From Letharia columbiana (lineage: Eukaryota; Ascomycota; Lecanoromycetes; Lecanorales; Parmeliaceae): a stretch of DNA of 60,990 nucleotides. The stretch's first letter is position 1. Every line of letters begins with the position of its first letter. The position numbers and the translations under genes are program-made. This document shows, piece by piece, positions 36,488 to 48,321 of this stretch. The stretch spans positions 1 to 60,990 of the forward strand of contig NW_023501152.1 in assembly GCF_014066305.1 (NCBI RefSeq), given 5' to 3'. The notes beneath the pieces are model-generated. The model was not told where the DNA came from. It made no database searches and saw only the letters and a program-made list of their open reading frames with translations.

Positions 36488-38403
36488 ATGCATATGCCAA
36501 AAATATACAATGTCTACTTCCTGGCCATCATCGCCACGGTTGGCGGCATGCTGTAAGTTCCTCATGCTCTTCCCATTCCAATAAGGTCTGGCTCATACTT
36601 CCTAGCTTCGGTTTCGACATCTCCTCCATCTCCGCCATCATTGGAACGAAGCAATATGTGGCTTACTTCAACAATCCTTCCGGTACTACTCAAGGTGGCA
36701 TTGGTGCTGCCCTTGCTGGCGGCTCAGTGATTGGTGCCATAATGGCAGGTCCCGTATCCAATCGCATCGGACGGCGTGACGCCATCGCTTTTGCCTGTTT
36801 TTGGTGGCTGCTCGGGACCGCTATACAAGCGGGCTGTAACGGTATTGGCATGCTGGTTGCCGGTCGCTTCATAAATGGTATCTGCGTTGGTATCACGTCT
36901 TCGCAGGTCCCAGTGTATCTGGTCGAGATCACGAAGAAAGAGAGGAGAGGCTCTATTGTTGTCATTCAACAGTGGGCCATTGAGTGGGGTATCTTTATAA
37001 TGTATTTTGCTGGATACGGTATGCTGCTTCCTACTCATTGTACCTGCCTTGATGCTGCGATCTATGTTTTGGTTATGCTCTCGGGACGACTTCCGGCATC
37101 TGCTAGAAGCCTGGAGTTCCTTGAAGGATACTGTGCTGACTCAAGGATCTTCACTAGGCTGCTCATTCATCGCTGGGACGAACTCGTTCAGGACTGCTTG
37201 GGCTATTCAATTCATCCCATGTGTCTTTCTTCTAGCTGGTCTTCCGTTTCTACCGAGATCTCCACGCTGGCTTGCAAAGGTTGGACGCCTTGATGAGGCC
37301 ATCGAGATCCTTGCCCGCATTCAAGCTGGCGGGAATGTGAATGATCCGCTTGTAGTGGCTGAGTGGGAAGAAATCACCACCATCCTAGCGGCTGAGCGAG
37401 GTAAGGATCCATCAGATTCATTGTCTACGACTTCCATGTCCCGCCGTCTGTTATGACATCCCTGCGGGAACCTGACTCCTTAACGCTGGGTTTATACCAA
37501 TATTGTCTTAATAGTTTATATACTAACTCAAGCTTTCTCACAGCTGGTCAACAAGGCTGGCGCCGATTCTTCAAAAACGGCATGTGGAAGCGTACCTTTG
37601 CAGGAATGTCTGTGCAAGCCTGGCAACAACTTTCCGGTGCAAACGTTATGACCTACTATGTAGTTTATATCTTCGACATGGCCGGCCTAACGGGAAACAT
37701 CGGACTCATCTCCTCCGGGATCCAATACGCCGTCTTCATCCTCGGGACAGCGGCCACATTCTTCTTCATCGATGTGACCGGCCGTAGGCCCCTCCTTATT
37801 TACGGGGCCGTTGGTATGGGTATCTGTATGTTTGTGGTTGGTGGTGTACTGGGCTCTTATGGCACCCCGCTTCCGAACGGTCTCAGTGGGAATCTCAGCG
37901 TCAAGGTCCAGGTGACTGGCCCACCTGCAAACACCGTCATCGCTTTCTGCTATCTACTGGTGCTTACGTATTCCATTACCTTGGCGCCTATCGCCTGGGT
38001 CTACGCCGCCGAAGTATGGTCCCTCGAAACCCGTGCCACAGGCATGGCCCTCGCCTCCATTGCCAATTGGCTCTTCAACTTCGCCATCGGCTTCTTCATC
38101 CCGCCCGCCTTTGAGAACATCTCTTGGAAACTCTTCATCATATTCGGCGTACTGTGCTTTGGCGCCGCGGTGCAGGCGTTCTTCACCTATCCGGAGACGG
38201 CGGGCAAGACGATTGAGGAGATCGAGATGTTGTTCAGCAAAGGGGCGATCAAGCCGTGGAAGACAAAGCCAGGGAACAGTCTGTTGGACGCGAAGATTGA
38301 GGCGGTCAAGGCGCAGCACAAGGGTATCGGGGATGTGGCCGGTGAGAAGACTGGGGTGACGCAACAGGAGTTTACGCAGGAGGTGCGGGATAAGATTGCT
38401 TGA
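36488..38403 (+). CDS. MFS sugar transporter (sugar porter family)
   Basis: Twelve-helix plasma-membrane proton/sugar symporter or facilitator. Four exons: 36488-36552, 36606-37018, 37158-37400 and 37544-38403. Phases agree throughout and give 526 residues, usual for the family. Intron 3 (143 nt) has a textbook TACTAAC branch point at 37521-37527. Signature motifs in order: GGMLFGFD in helix 1, NRIGRRDAIAF (loop 2-3), VPVYLVEITKKERRG (end of N half), RSPRWL (loop 6-7 start), WQQLSGANVMTYY (QLSG substrate motif in helix 7), DVTGRRPLLIYG (loop 8-9) and PETAGKTIEEIE (after helix 12). All key motifs are intact. The ATG at 36488 is preferred because it gives a short cytosolic N-terminus and the normal first helix; a second ATG lies two codons on. 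The exact substrate (hexose, pentose, quinate) cannot be told. Confidence 0.93.
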
Positions 38404-39973
38404 AGGAGCATCGTGCTGTGGCGGAATCGCTGTGAGTAACGGAGAGAAAGACAATGCAATGTGAATTAAACTGAACGATGCTGGATGATCAACAGCCAGC
38501 AATGTGGTCTGTTACGTAGTGAGGGCATAACCATACTTATACCATCACATCTATCACAATCGAGCGGTGCCTAACATCCGTCAATTACAACATTCGTTGA
38601 GATGGATTCCCTCGCTGAGAGCTCCCAGCTCAGCTCGCGTCGCGGTCCCGGCGGGATGACCGAACGCTCCCATTGCACACCTGGGCGGTGCAATCGGTGG
38701 GTAAGTGCGTGAATTACTGAGCAAGCGGACGGTTCCCGCCCGACCCACCCGTCACCACTATAGCCACCGATCCCGTACCCCGGAATTCAATAAGAGAGGT
38801 CACCATATGAATTTTTCCAGATATATACAACCGAGATGGGCGGTCGGTTGGAGATTTAACCATTGCAGTTAGGATCGCCCAGTCGATAATCGTGAGCGCG
38901 GTCTTCTGCTTCTGTTTTATGAGCTGTCGTGTCAATAGCAGGCTCGCGACCCCGAACGTCCACGTGAGCGCGCTTATTGCCGTTAATAAGACCGGTTGAG
39001 ATTGTTCTGTTCGGTTGGAAATCTTCGCTATCTTGACTATTCGCGATGGATGGGGAGCTTCTCGGTATCGCCATAAGCGTTTGGATCATGGGGGATTCTG
39101 GGTAGGATGGGTGGGTAGGAGAGCGGGTAGGAGAGCGGTGGAGGTTCGTGCATGGGAAATATTCGAACATCGCGGAGAGAGAATCGCGAGGATTGGGATT
39201 CGGGCGTCGCGTTGTGACTTTGGGTTTAGTTCACTTACTTGTTGTTATGCCTGTACGACATGCCGCAGGATGGCGCACTACCTCCTCAACGGCATTTCCA
39301 TGTGTTGAATTTCTTGTGGCTGGAAGGGTTGAAGCATCTCGGTTCGTGGCAGGCGAGGCGGGCCGATCGAGCAATGTGCGTCTGAGGGCTTCGTTTCCTA
39401 ATTGGCTGTTTGGGTTTCCCTGTTGGGCCTTCCGTCTCGATCGGCTTTGGTTCGTGCATTGTGCCTGTGCGGGAGAAATAGTGGGGAGGACAGCCAGTCG
39501 TTGTGTAGTGGCGTTGTGTCACTGTCTTTAGAAGTTTCCGCGGCGATTTGGAAGGAAAGAACGTGTCTTTGCGTCTGGAATTCGACTTCCCAGGCCGTTC
39601 GGTGGCTTTTGAGGCGCGGCGGTCACAGTGCTTCGAATCGACATCCGAGCTCTGGGTCACGGCGAATCGCTGTTGCTGGCGGATTAGTCGTGGAGACCTG
39701 AGATTATGGATTTTGGTTGCATCAGCTAGCTGTCCAACTGTTTAAAATTTCAGAGTGCCCAGCTATTGACATGAAATCTGGCCCCCTCACTTCCCTAGAC
39801 TACGTTGGTACTTTTCGTCATCATGTCGCATGTCTACCCGCCCTAACCCTCACCGTGTGCCTGCACAGCCGGCCCTTGGGCATATTGCGTCTCGGAACCC
39901 AAACGCCTTTACCTCATACAATCCTGTGTGAGCCCGAACGCCGTTCCTTGATCACCCACGCAGCAGCTTGTCG
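38404..39973. other. Intergenic stretch, no supported gene
   Basis: Between the convergent transporter and receptor genes. Minus-strand frames at 38856-39170 and 39286-39660 are open but without domains. Two tandem copies of GTAGGAGAGCGG lie at about 39115-39138. Confidence 0.4.
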
Positions 39974-41773
39974 TCAGTACAACCGGTCGTTATAGTCCAA
40001 CCTCTTACTGCTCGAAAGGAAAATCTCCGTCTTGACCCGTATGACTCCCCGCGGCGGTTCCACGTCGCTCATCCGCTCCATTTCAACGCCGTCGCCGTCG
40101 CCCTGTTGTCCTCGTCCCCCGTACACGGTGATGTTGTGCCCGTCGATTTCGTGGTCGTATACCCGGGGCCCCTTTGGATCCCGCCACGGCAGCCTTTGCG
40201 TCTTGGGGGCGTTGCCGTCGTGTTCTTCTTTGAGTCGGGCGAAGGTGGTCGAGTCGCGGTTCTTGCGGTTGGATTGGTTGCTCTTGAGGACGGAGGAGGT
40301 GGTGGTGGTGGTGGTGCTTTGGAAGGTTTGAGAGGCGGTGGCGGCGAAGGAGCGGTAGGCGTTGTTGTCGAGGAGAAGGGTGAGTAGGGGGCGGAGCGAT
40401 GGGAGGCACTATGAAGGGTTCCGAGTCAGCGGCGCTTGAAATTGGAGATGGGGGATAACAGTAATACTTACGGCCCCGAGAATCCCGGCTATGGGCTCCA
40501 CAGCAGACCAGATTGAGACCCCGACAAAGTTCCCTGGAGATGGGGCGTCAGCTGAAAAGCAAGGGATTTTGTAAGAAGAAAGATCCTGGGCACGAGAGAC
40601 TTACATGTGACGTCAACTGGGTCAACTCTTGTGAAGCTGATGATTCGAACAATACTGACGATGCAGACACTGTCATTTCGATGAGCGGAAGATTTTGATA
40701 GGGGCGCAAAGTGGTTATCTGGACTTACAACCCTGCTGTAAGGAAGATACCGGTTAAGATACTTTTTTGCCGTGTTGAAGTCCGCAGACGCCACAGCAGA
40801 GGTACGGGCTTGATGAGAGGTCAGAAATTGACTGACTATCATAAAGACTGGACCGATTTTACCAAGCAAACGATCATAAAGTCCAGTAGGGTATTGACGG
40901 ACCCTGTTACGATCAAGTTGTTGATGGGGTTTATGCAATAGCCAGGTAACTCAGATTCCCAGAACTTCCGAATCGGATGGCTGAAATGTCAGTCGGTCCT
41001 GGGGGAAACCCGGATTAGGGCTACGTACCATTGGAAGATGATGAGTGTGGAGACCACCGTGGTATACATAACAACGACGGTGATCATGACGATCAGGATG
41101 AGCTTCAGCTCTGCAATTGGAAATATGCGTCGATAAAATGCCAGTCTAAGAGAAGTAGGAGGTCGGTCAGCAAACCCGAAATTTAGTAGTGGGACTTGAT
41201 GTTTAGAGAGTGACCTACATGGTAAGCTTGGTTGCACCGGTGGCCAAGGTAAAGAAGAGCTCGAAGAAATAGAGTGTGTGAAAATAGCCTGTGGCAGCCT
41301 CCATGGCACCCGCTTTGCCAAAGACGTAGATGTGCTTGCCGAAACCAACATGTTTGACAGCTAGATTCATCGTCAATCACATTCCCCTGTATGCTTGCTC
41401 GGAATTGGAGAATCCAACTTACCGACAATACTACAGATGCACGAGGCGATGGCAAGAAGCTGTCCGCCGAAATTTAGATGGCAATGTGGGTGAGTAAGGA
41501 GAGTAGAGTCGGCAGCGTACCAATGCTACTATTATCAGCACATCGTCCCACTATCATGCAACCGATCTGTCAGTGGATCTTCCTTTCGCTTCGGAACATG
41601 ATGGTGCTCACCCAGAAGCCAGCACGAGCCAGATGCCTCGAGGTCAGACGTAAGATAACGAAGGTGGAGGCAAGAGCGATGAGCGCGATCATGGTACCCA
41701 ATACCTTGCCGCCTTGGTCGTCATACAAATTGAGTCCCGGCGGCGGGCCAGGCATGCTGGATGGCCCCGACAT
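39974..41773 (-). CDS. PTH11-like / fungal rhodopsin-domain membrane protein, ten exons
   Basis: Seven-helix receptor-like protein (Fung_rhodopsin family). Exons on the minus strand: 41773-41612, 41550-41521, 41459-41423, 41360-41219, 41145-41029, 40980-40863, 40808-40729, 40669-40605, 40533-40472 and 40408-39974. Introns are 48-73 nt with GT..AG ends and every phase agrees, giving 415 residues. Family landmarks appear only after splicing: ARAGFW joined to WDDVLIIVAL (the W-W-D-D site) across intron 1, TKLTILAFYRRIF across intron 4, CL joined to PVPLLWRLR across intron 6, and VDVTW joined to NFVGVSIWSAVEP, with CLPSLRPLL next. The C-terminal ~130 residues are a cytosolic Thr/Ser/Lys-rich tail with a poly-Thr run encoded by a GGT repeat (about 40299-40316). 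No CFEM domain at the N-terminus. Ligand and signalling partner are unknown. Confidence 0.9.
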
Positions 41774-43823
41774 GGTTTGGTTTGATGAAGATGCTGGGGT
41801 TAGATGGTAATTGCAAGGTCGGACATGTTGTTGTTGTCGTTGTTGTCCGAGATGAAGTGCGTCAGACAATGACAATGGTCAGGATGCAGAAGGGAGTGAG
41901 GGCAGGAAATGGTGGGTTTAATCAAAATGATAATGGCGTAAGTCAGAGGTTCCAAGACCAAGCTCGATCTTGGGCGGAAAAGGTAGATACGGAGTAGAAT
42001 CAAACTGTATCTGACATGAGAAGTCACTTATGTATTCATGTATCAGAAATTAGAGATAGGGAATCAAATAGACTCTCAAGCCAAGGTACTGGTGGAAGTT
42101 AAATGCATTGCCCCGCGAACTATCTGCCCGTCATTGTTATACAGTTCCTAAGGTATATAATACTGTAATGATGTAATTAGTTTGAGGTGCAGGGAGGAAA
42201 GCGGAAGGATAAGAAGGGAGGATCTTGCAGGGTTTCAAAAGACAAGCCATGGCGCGGTCTTTCAACATCCAGACGCAGGAGACCGTAATCATGTTTCAAC
42301 ATGGACAATTGATGATGATGATGATGCTGATTTGTTCAAATTGTACGGCCATTAGACATTTCATTCCTTTAAATTCCAAAGGATGCTGCCATGCTGCAGG
42401 AGTTCCAGTCGTGCAGGTTTCAAATGGCGCTTTCAAACATCATGTCGGGACTCGAAACTCAAGCCACGCCGCTTTCTCCCCTTTTGTCTTCTTCTCCTTT
42501 TCTGCGCCCTAGCTAGTCTAGCCTTATCACACATAGCCGTGACCCAGCCATGGGCAAGATTTGACGATGGAACGCCATTTGATTGGAGGAGAGGGGAATC
42601 CAGGAGAAGATCCCGCCTCTTTTTTACTTTCAGTGGCGTGACTGTGCCCCGCTGATCTGCGACAAAGGCACGTGCGCCATATGTGAGGTGCATCTTAGCG
42701 ATCAGGCTACCGGATGTCGAAAACCAAGTCTGAATCTTAATATCTTAGGGTTAGGGTTAGCAAGAAATATGTATTCAAGGCAGAGCAGTTTCAAAGTTGA
42801 CGGATGGTATGCGTACTCTGTGCATGTAAGGTACTAAAGATGGAAGAGCCACCAATCAAACGCTCAGAATCGCCAAAAGCCTTGGCATTCTGGTCCCTGG
42901 CCATCCCACGTCGAATGTAATAGTTCAGACACAGCGAAGATCAGCTTTTCGCTGCAACTAATGCTCTAATCTAATCATCGTCCCCCACTCATACCCTTGT
43001 CTCCTCAAATTGCATCTCTTCTCCTTCTTCACTCGGAGAACTTGAAGAAGAAATGAAAAAAGAGGTCTTGCCAGATGGTCCTGAAGTCAGATCTTCCTAG
43101 TCACGCAGGATCTGGGTGTTCCAGTCATCGACTCAGCCAAGGAAGCTTAAAAGAGAAAGCATGCAATCGGGGAGGTTGCTGCCAAACTACATGTGACACA
43201 AGCGAAGTTTGAGGTCGGAAGGTATCTGCATTGCCAGCCGTTGGCCTTGATGATGGCTTGTGTACAAGATCAGCAAACCGGAGAGAATGCTGACAATAGG
43301 GAAAGCAGGCGCTGTCGAATAGAGAAAGTTTAATTAGCGGCTCTGAGCAGGAGGATAAGACTGCTCGTAGCCAAAAAGCTGGGGACCCAACAGCCTGAAG
43401 ACGATGAGCAATTTTGTCCCTGGGATTTTCCTGTCACATGTACACTTCCATCTCGGTTGTCAATCTTTTAATCATTCATTCTTGTGCGATAAGTGCAGTA
43501 GCTTTCTATCCCATGCGATTTCTTCGTCGCAAACAAGGACTCTCCCGAAGAGAGAGCCGCCGGCGAAACGATCAAAGGTAGGTCTGAAAGGAGAACTGAT
43601 CAAGAAAGAAGCTGTGATACGAGCAAAACTTATACACATAGAGGAGTGGGAATGATGTCCATGAGTACTCCAATCTTTCAACCTCCCACGAATACCGCTT
43701 CCGCAGACAAATGTCCATTTCACACCACCCCGTAATTTCCCAACAAACTCAAAGTCCACACACATACCGTACCATCAGATCCTTAGATCCTCAATCCAGT
43801 CACTTCTCCACCAGGTCAGCACC
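41774..43823. other. Intergenic stretch with a short telomere-like repeat, no supported gene
   Basis: Only short open frames. TTAGGGTTAGGGTTAG lies at 42745-42760. A (GAT)n run is near 42310-42330. Confidence 0.4.
42745..42760 (+). repeat. Interstitial telomere-like repeat (TTAGGG, 2.7 copies)
   Basis: The sequence TTAGGGTTAGGGTTAG equals the telomere repeat of most filamentous ascomycetes, in the G-rich orientation on the plus strand. It is short enough to be chance or a telomere-box (RAP1/TBF1-like) protein site; too short to mark a chromosome fusion by itself. Confidence 0.5.
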
Positions 43824-44114
43824 ATGGCACCCGCGCCTCCAAAATGTGAAAAGGCCGTCACCAGGTACGACGACAAAATCCCCCCAAAGCCCGCCGTCAA
43901 GTACGAACCCCCCTCCACCCCCAACCTCAAACCCAAAGGCAAGGCCGCTCGCAAATCTAAGACCACGGTAGGCCTCGAGTCCCGGCCGAAACTCGGCTGC
44001 GTTACGCCCGAGCTCATCAAGGCGCTGAACCGTATGGCCCGTGGCTTTACGCTGATTTCTGACAGGAAGGTTATCGAAGAGTTTTTCCGCTATCATCGGT
44101 ACCAGTTGAGGTAG
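43824..44114 (+). CDS. Small basic hypothetical protein (96 residues)
   Basis: Single-exon frame from an ATG at 43824 in a good context (ACCATGG). The first half is Lys/Pro-rich and probably disordered, with a basic patch KPKGKAARKSK. The second half (about 50-96) looks helical, with PELIKALNRMARGF and a charged amphipathic end RKVIEEFFRYHRYQLR. A strong codon bias toward C/G at third positions in the first half supports coding. Domain unknown; the basic composition would suit a nuclear or nucleic-acid-associated role, which is only inference. A short upstream frame (43404-43655) may be unrelated. Confidence 0.5.
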   Translation: MAPAPPKCEKAVTRYDDKIPPKPAVKYEPPSTPNLKPKGKAARKSKTTVGLESRPKLGCVTPELIKALNRMARGFTLISDRKVIEEFFRYHRYQLR

Positions 44115-45435
44115 GATCTTGGGTTTGAGGCTATGGGATTATGAGCCTGGATTTATTGGTGATAGGGCGGGTATTTTTAGTTGTGATTGGTATTGAAATG
44201 CTCTTGCTTCAATACTTCGCAGCAGAGTATGCCATGGTATCAGAAGTTCATACTGTTGTTGGCGGACAAGTTGTGATCCAAGTTTTCTTTAAGATTTTTC
44301 CTCTCGCTCTCGTATAGCACTCAGAAGGTTTACTTGAGTGAGTGTTAGGGTTTGTGGATGAAAATTGTTTACCTCCTTAACGAAATGGGATCAATAAGTC
44401 CTCTGGGGTCCTGACCCGTCCGCGCCAGCAAGACCGGGTATACAGCGCGCATAGCCTGATCGCCATCACCAGCAAAGAGCTAGGTAGGAGATGACTGTGA
44501 TTGAGGCTACTTTGACGAGGAGCACTGGTTGGTCGATCCTCACTGAGTTCAATTAGTCGGCTACCTGCAAGCAGCCTTGTGTCTCGTAGATTCGTGTGGT
44601 CGCGATGAGATGCGTGCGAGTGTTCACCGGTGGTCGGGCGCTGCGTCATACGACGGGGGTGGTGGTGAGGACTACTTGTTTTGGAATTGGCCTCTGACAT
44701 GGCCACGGACTCTGCGGACTCGATGGAATGCGACAGCAGCAATAAGGTTGAGTAGGTGAGTGGGGCGGACCAGTTGTGGTTCTGTGTAGGATTGTTCTAG
44801 AACCCAGCCCGTCGACCGGAAGTCGGACCCTCCGTGAGCTGGACGGCGCAAGTGAAAGAGACGCGGCAATCAGATTACTAACACATACAATCTCATGGTG
44901 CTTACTTGCATGCAAGTAATGTCACATAGTCGCATAGATTGGTGGCTATGAAACGGAAGGATCGATTGGTACTAACTCTGTGCTTACGGACGTCGGCATC
45001 TCTACTTGTCAAATGCCTCATGTGTTATCCGTACATCCCTAAACGCCGAAATGCATGAACTCGGCCTTCATATGCATCTTCAAGGTTGTCTGACTACCTT
45101 GTCATCAGTTGCAACACGCCACAGGGACCCATTTTCGGGATGCTGGTAGGTCCCGGCGACAAATCGTGCACCTTCGTAAGCACAAGGCTGGCGATTCTCG
45201 GCACGCCCTCAGCAGCGGTGTACTGCTTACCAACGCGCTGCAGCCAGTCATAGGATAGGGAAAAGCGGAGATTGCAGACCGCCCTTCCAAAAATACGAGA
45301 CATCAACGCGCTTCCTCTGAATATATGTACAACATGCCAGAAAAGTCGACATGAGACTCCACCTATAAATCGAACAGTCACATCAAACAGAAATTACGAA
45401 CCACAGCCGAGAAAAAGTGTCTCAGGAGTAATACT
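44115..45435. other. Intergenic stretch, no supported gene
   Basis: Short open frames on both strands without domains; nothing else recognised. Confidence 0.4.
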
Positions 45436-45865
45436 GACGACGAGAGCAGAGCCGATAATGACGGTCGCGTCCAGGTCGCCTCTGAAGAACTCAACAATGT
45501 TGTAGACACATCGAAGTGGTTCAGGGAAACGGTCGAGATCCCACCTCAGGCGCAAGCTCTATTAGAGCAGTACTCCGGTCTTGTACCTGACCAAGTGATC
45601 CCGCACGTTACCGACCTGGTAATTGGCGCTAAGCATAGTCATACCCAGACCTATCAATCTTGCTCAGACCCATCTTGCCGGCGCTCTGAAGGGAGGAGAG
45701 CGACGTGGCCTATCCAGTGATACGGCCTTCTTTCTACACGGCCTTGAAAGTTTCGACAAGTTCTGGCAAGACGTTGGAGCTGCCTCTGGGAGCAGATTGA
45801 GGGTAAATGCGAGAGCTGAGAAGGCAACGGAAGCGACATTGAGCCCTGCCTTGGAGTACGCCTGA
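45436..45865 (+). pseudogene. SAM-dependent methyltransferase (LaeA/UMTA-like) remnant lacking its core
   Basis: Frame 45436-45618 reads as the N-terminal region typical of fungal LaeA/UMTA-like methyltransferases: SKWFRETVEIPPQAQALLEQ followed by YSGLVPDQVIPHV. In intact members this is directly followed by the W/F-x-P-YPC..RFLDL segment and the SAM-binding Rossmann core. Here it breaks off at 45618. In another frame, about 45705-45865, the sequence resumes with FFLHGLESFDKFWQDVGAAS and SGSRLRVNARAE, which resembles the family's C-terminal region (a .SFxxFWxxVG..TG.. pattern). The central ~200 residues, including all SAM-binding motifs, are missing. A 30-base GT..AG stretch (45619-45648) is too short to be an intron. 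This is therefore an internally deleted pseudogene. The N-terminal match is fairly good, the C-terminal one moderate. Confidence 0.55.
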
Positions 45866-46714
45866 CGATAAGATGCTTGTCTTTACAGCCAGAAGAGAAT
45901 AGCGCGCTAGTAAATGGCGGAATAGCAGGCAACGGAATTCTTGCAGCAACCTCTCCACGGGTGGCTAGGTTTTATAGTAGATACATTGAAACCACGGACA
46001 CTGAGCTCAAACAATCATAACGTGCGCGGAGCAAGAAATACTTGAGCTGAAAAGTGTAAGAGGACTAGACCAGGTATTCCGCATGATTTCACAGTATTGT
46101 TAAAGATCAAAGACCAGGAATCGGTACCTCTGGCGAGAACCTGACAGGAATCGTCCTTTCTACCAAGTATGCAGAGCCAATGGTTGGGGCATATGGTCAT
46201 ACGCATGATAGGAACCTGTTCTTTCCCAGTTTCTCTCCTGGAGCGTTTGATCATGACTCAGTCAAAACAGTATTCGAGTGTCTTATAGGGGCACGATACC
46301 CGAGACTACAAGGAGATGTCATTGGATCCAGTGGGAGGGGGTGACATATTCTGTCCACCAAACAGCAATGTCTATGCCTAAGTCGAAGTTCATAGCGAAA
46401 GAGGATATAAGGTAGAGTTCTAAATTTAGCGACGGGGCAGTGTTAAGGCTGCTGCCGAATGGGAAGTGGTAGAAGTCCGGGGCCCGTAGAAGTCTAACTA
46501 CTTTAGTGCTGATTCCTAGTGCTTAGTCAGTCCACGTTTCACTAGGGTACCTCAGCTGGCTTCAACTGCTTCATTCCACTACAGCCTTCACATCCTTCCT
46601 GTTTCATAAGTGTCAGTCACTTTCCTTCTTTCCTTCTTTCCTTCTTTCTTTCTTCCTTTCTGATCCTTCCTCACCTTTCCACCTCTCTTTCATTACTTCC
46701 TCCTTCATCAAAAT
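45866..46714. promoter_or_regulatory. Upstream region of the WW gene with a long CT tract
   Basis: No gene seen. From about 46620 to 46709 the plus strand is almost pure pyrimidine, beginning with three tandem TTTCCTTC units, and ends six bases before the WW-gene ATG. Pyrimidine tracts just upstream of start codons are common in highly expressed filamentous-fungal genes, where transcription often starts after them. Confidence 0.45.
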
Positions 46715-48321
46715 ATGGACTACCTCAATCAAGCTGCCCAGGCATATGCCCATCAGCAAAGACCAGGCTCTCAGGCCTCGGGTCCCCCTCACCAAGGCCA
46801 GCCCCAAGGCCAGGGTTATTACCCACCCCACCAACCTTCTCCACAACCTCATCGCTCCCCTGCTCCACCACAGAATGCTAACAATGGCCTCCCGCCGGGC
46901 TGGATCGAAGAGTGGGACGCGCCAGATAACCGCTACTTCTAGTACGTACTCACAATCCCCTCTCTCGATACTCAAATGGAGTCTTGAAACATTGGGTTGG
47001 AGGCACTTGCTCTTCAGACATGAGCCAAGACTCAACATTCTCTCTTCATCATGAGATGCTGACTTCGAATCAGCATCAATCAGCGTACAGGCGAACGTAC
47101 CTTCAACCGTCCCCCTGCCCCTCTTCAAGGCCCCCCTCCTTCCGGCCCCAATCATAACCTTCCTCCTGGCTGGATAGCAGAATGGGACGCCCCCGATCGC
47201 CGCTGGTTTTTCATCAACCAAAGGACCGGTGAACGCAGCTGGGACCCCCCTCGTGGACCTCCAGCCCCCGTACAGTACACCGCGGTGCATTCAGCTGGGC
47301 CGGGACCCATGGGCTCTACATATCAGCAGTCGGAAGTGATTACGCAGGCTCCACAGCAGAAAAACCATAACTTGGCATACGGGGCTGGGGGAGCAGTAGC
47401 TGGTTTGGCTGCAGGAGCATTGTTGATGCACGAAGGCCACAAAGTTGGTATGTTCAATACGGCTCTTGCCTATCCCTGTGTTCGCCTCCGAGACACCATG
47501 ACTAACACTTTTGTCTCATGATAGAGGAGCACTGGGAGGGAGACAAGCATAAGTTCGAAGACGACTTCGAAGGCCGCCGCAATTATGGAGACGAGGAGCG
47601 TCGTGGAGCTGGTGGAGGTGGGTATGGCGGCCGTGGTGGGGATACAATCATTGAGAATCAGACTTTCATCGACGATAACGATCGCTATGGTGGTGGATAC
47701 CGCCGTGGAGACGACACCGTAATCGAGAACGAGACTATCGTCAACGAAGACAACTACGATGATCGTCGCGGCAATGACACCATCATTCAGAACGAGACTA
47801 TCGTCGATGATGACCGCTACGGAGGCGGCCAAGATTACAATGGAACAACCGTGGGTCGAGATGATGGATACGGCGACGACGGCTACCGCAGGGACGAATA
47901 CAGAGATGATGGCTTTGTGGACGATGCCGCTCGATGGACCGGGGATAAGGTATGCTGCCACTTGTGCACGTCGCCTATCAAGTATCTGCTGATGATTTCC
48001 ATTTAGGTACAAGAAGTTGAAGATATTCCGGATGACGCCGCTCGATGGACTGGGGATAAGGTGCGCTTGCACTTAGGCACGTCGCTTATCAAGTATCTGC
48101 TGATGATTTCCATTTAGGTACAAGAAGTTGAAGATATTCCGGATGACGCCGCTCGATGGACTGGGGACAAGGTGCGCTTGCGCTTAGGCATTTGACTTGC
48201 CAAATATTCGCTGATGATTTCTGTTTAGGTACAAGAAGTTGAAGACATTCCTCAAGACATCGAGGGCGCTTTTGATGAAGGCCGTGATGACCGTGAGAGC
48301 TACGACGACGACCGCTACTGA
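46715..48321 (+). CDS. WW-domain protein with glycine-zipper segment and repeated acidic tail
   Basis: Six exons: 46715-46941, 47074-47447, 47525-47949, 48007-48060, 48118-48171 and 48229-48321, phases all consistent, 408 residues. A Gln/Pro-rich N-terminus (~50 residues) precedes two tandem WW domains, ~40-residue modules that bind proline-rich peptides. WW1 (about 58-90) has LPPGWIEEWDAPDNRYFY joined across intron 1 to INQRTGER; WW2 (about 105-135) has LPPGWIAEWDAPDRRWFF and ends WDPP. Then comes a glycine-zipper-like hydrophobic stretch (AYGAGGAVAGLAAGALLM, about 180-197), seen in membrane-inserting or oligomerising proteins. The rest is acidic, Gly/Arg/Tyr-rich, with three NDTII-ENET-like repeats, then three nearly identical DDAARWTGDK copies on separate tandemly duplicated exons. 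It ends DDRESYDDDRY. Probably a scaffold or stress-linked protein; the precise role is unknown. Confidence 0.87.
47919..48248 (+). repeat. Tandem exon+intron duplication, 111-bp unit, three copies
   Basis: Each unit is an exon segment ending in GATGGACYGGGGAYAAG, a 57-nt intron ending GATTTCYRTTTAG, and the opening of the next exon (GTACAAGAAGTTGAAGA). Introns are 47950-48006, 48061-48117 and 48172-48228, all exactly 57 nt; the two internal exons are both 54 nt and phase 0-0. Copies 2 and 3 differ at only a few positions, so the duplication is recent. Confidence 0.9.

Noticed and set aside
46613..47290. 225-codon open frame on the minus strand
   Set aside because: It is antisense to exons 1 and 2 of the WW gene and ends in the CT tract (Lys/Glu repeats); no domain.
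47470..48072. 200-codon open frame on the minus strand
   Set aside because: Antisense shadow of the acidic repeats of the WW gene; the Val/Ile-rich translation reflects the repeat complement.
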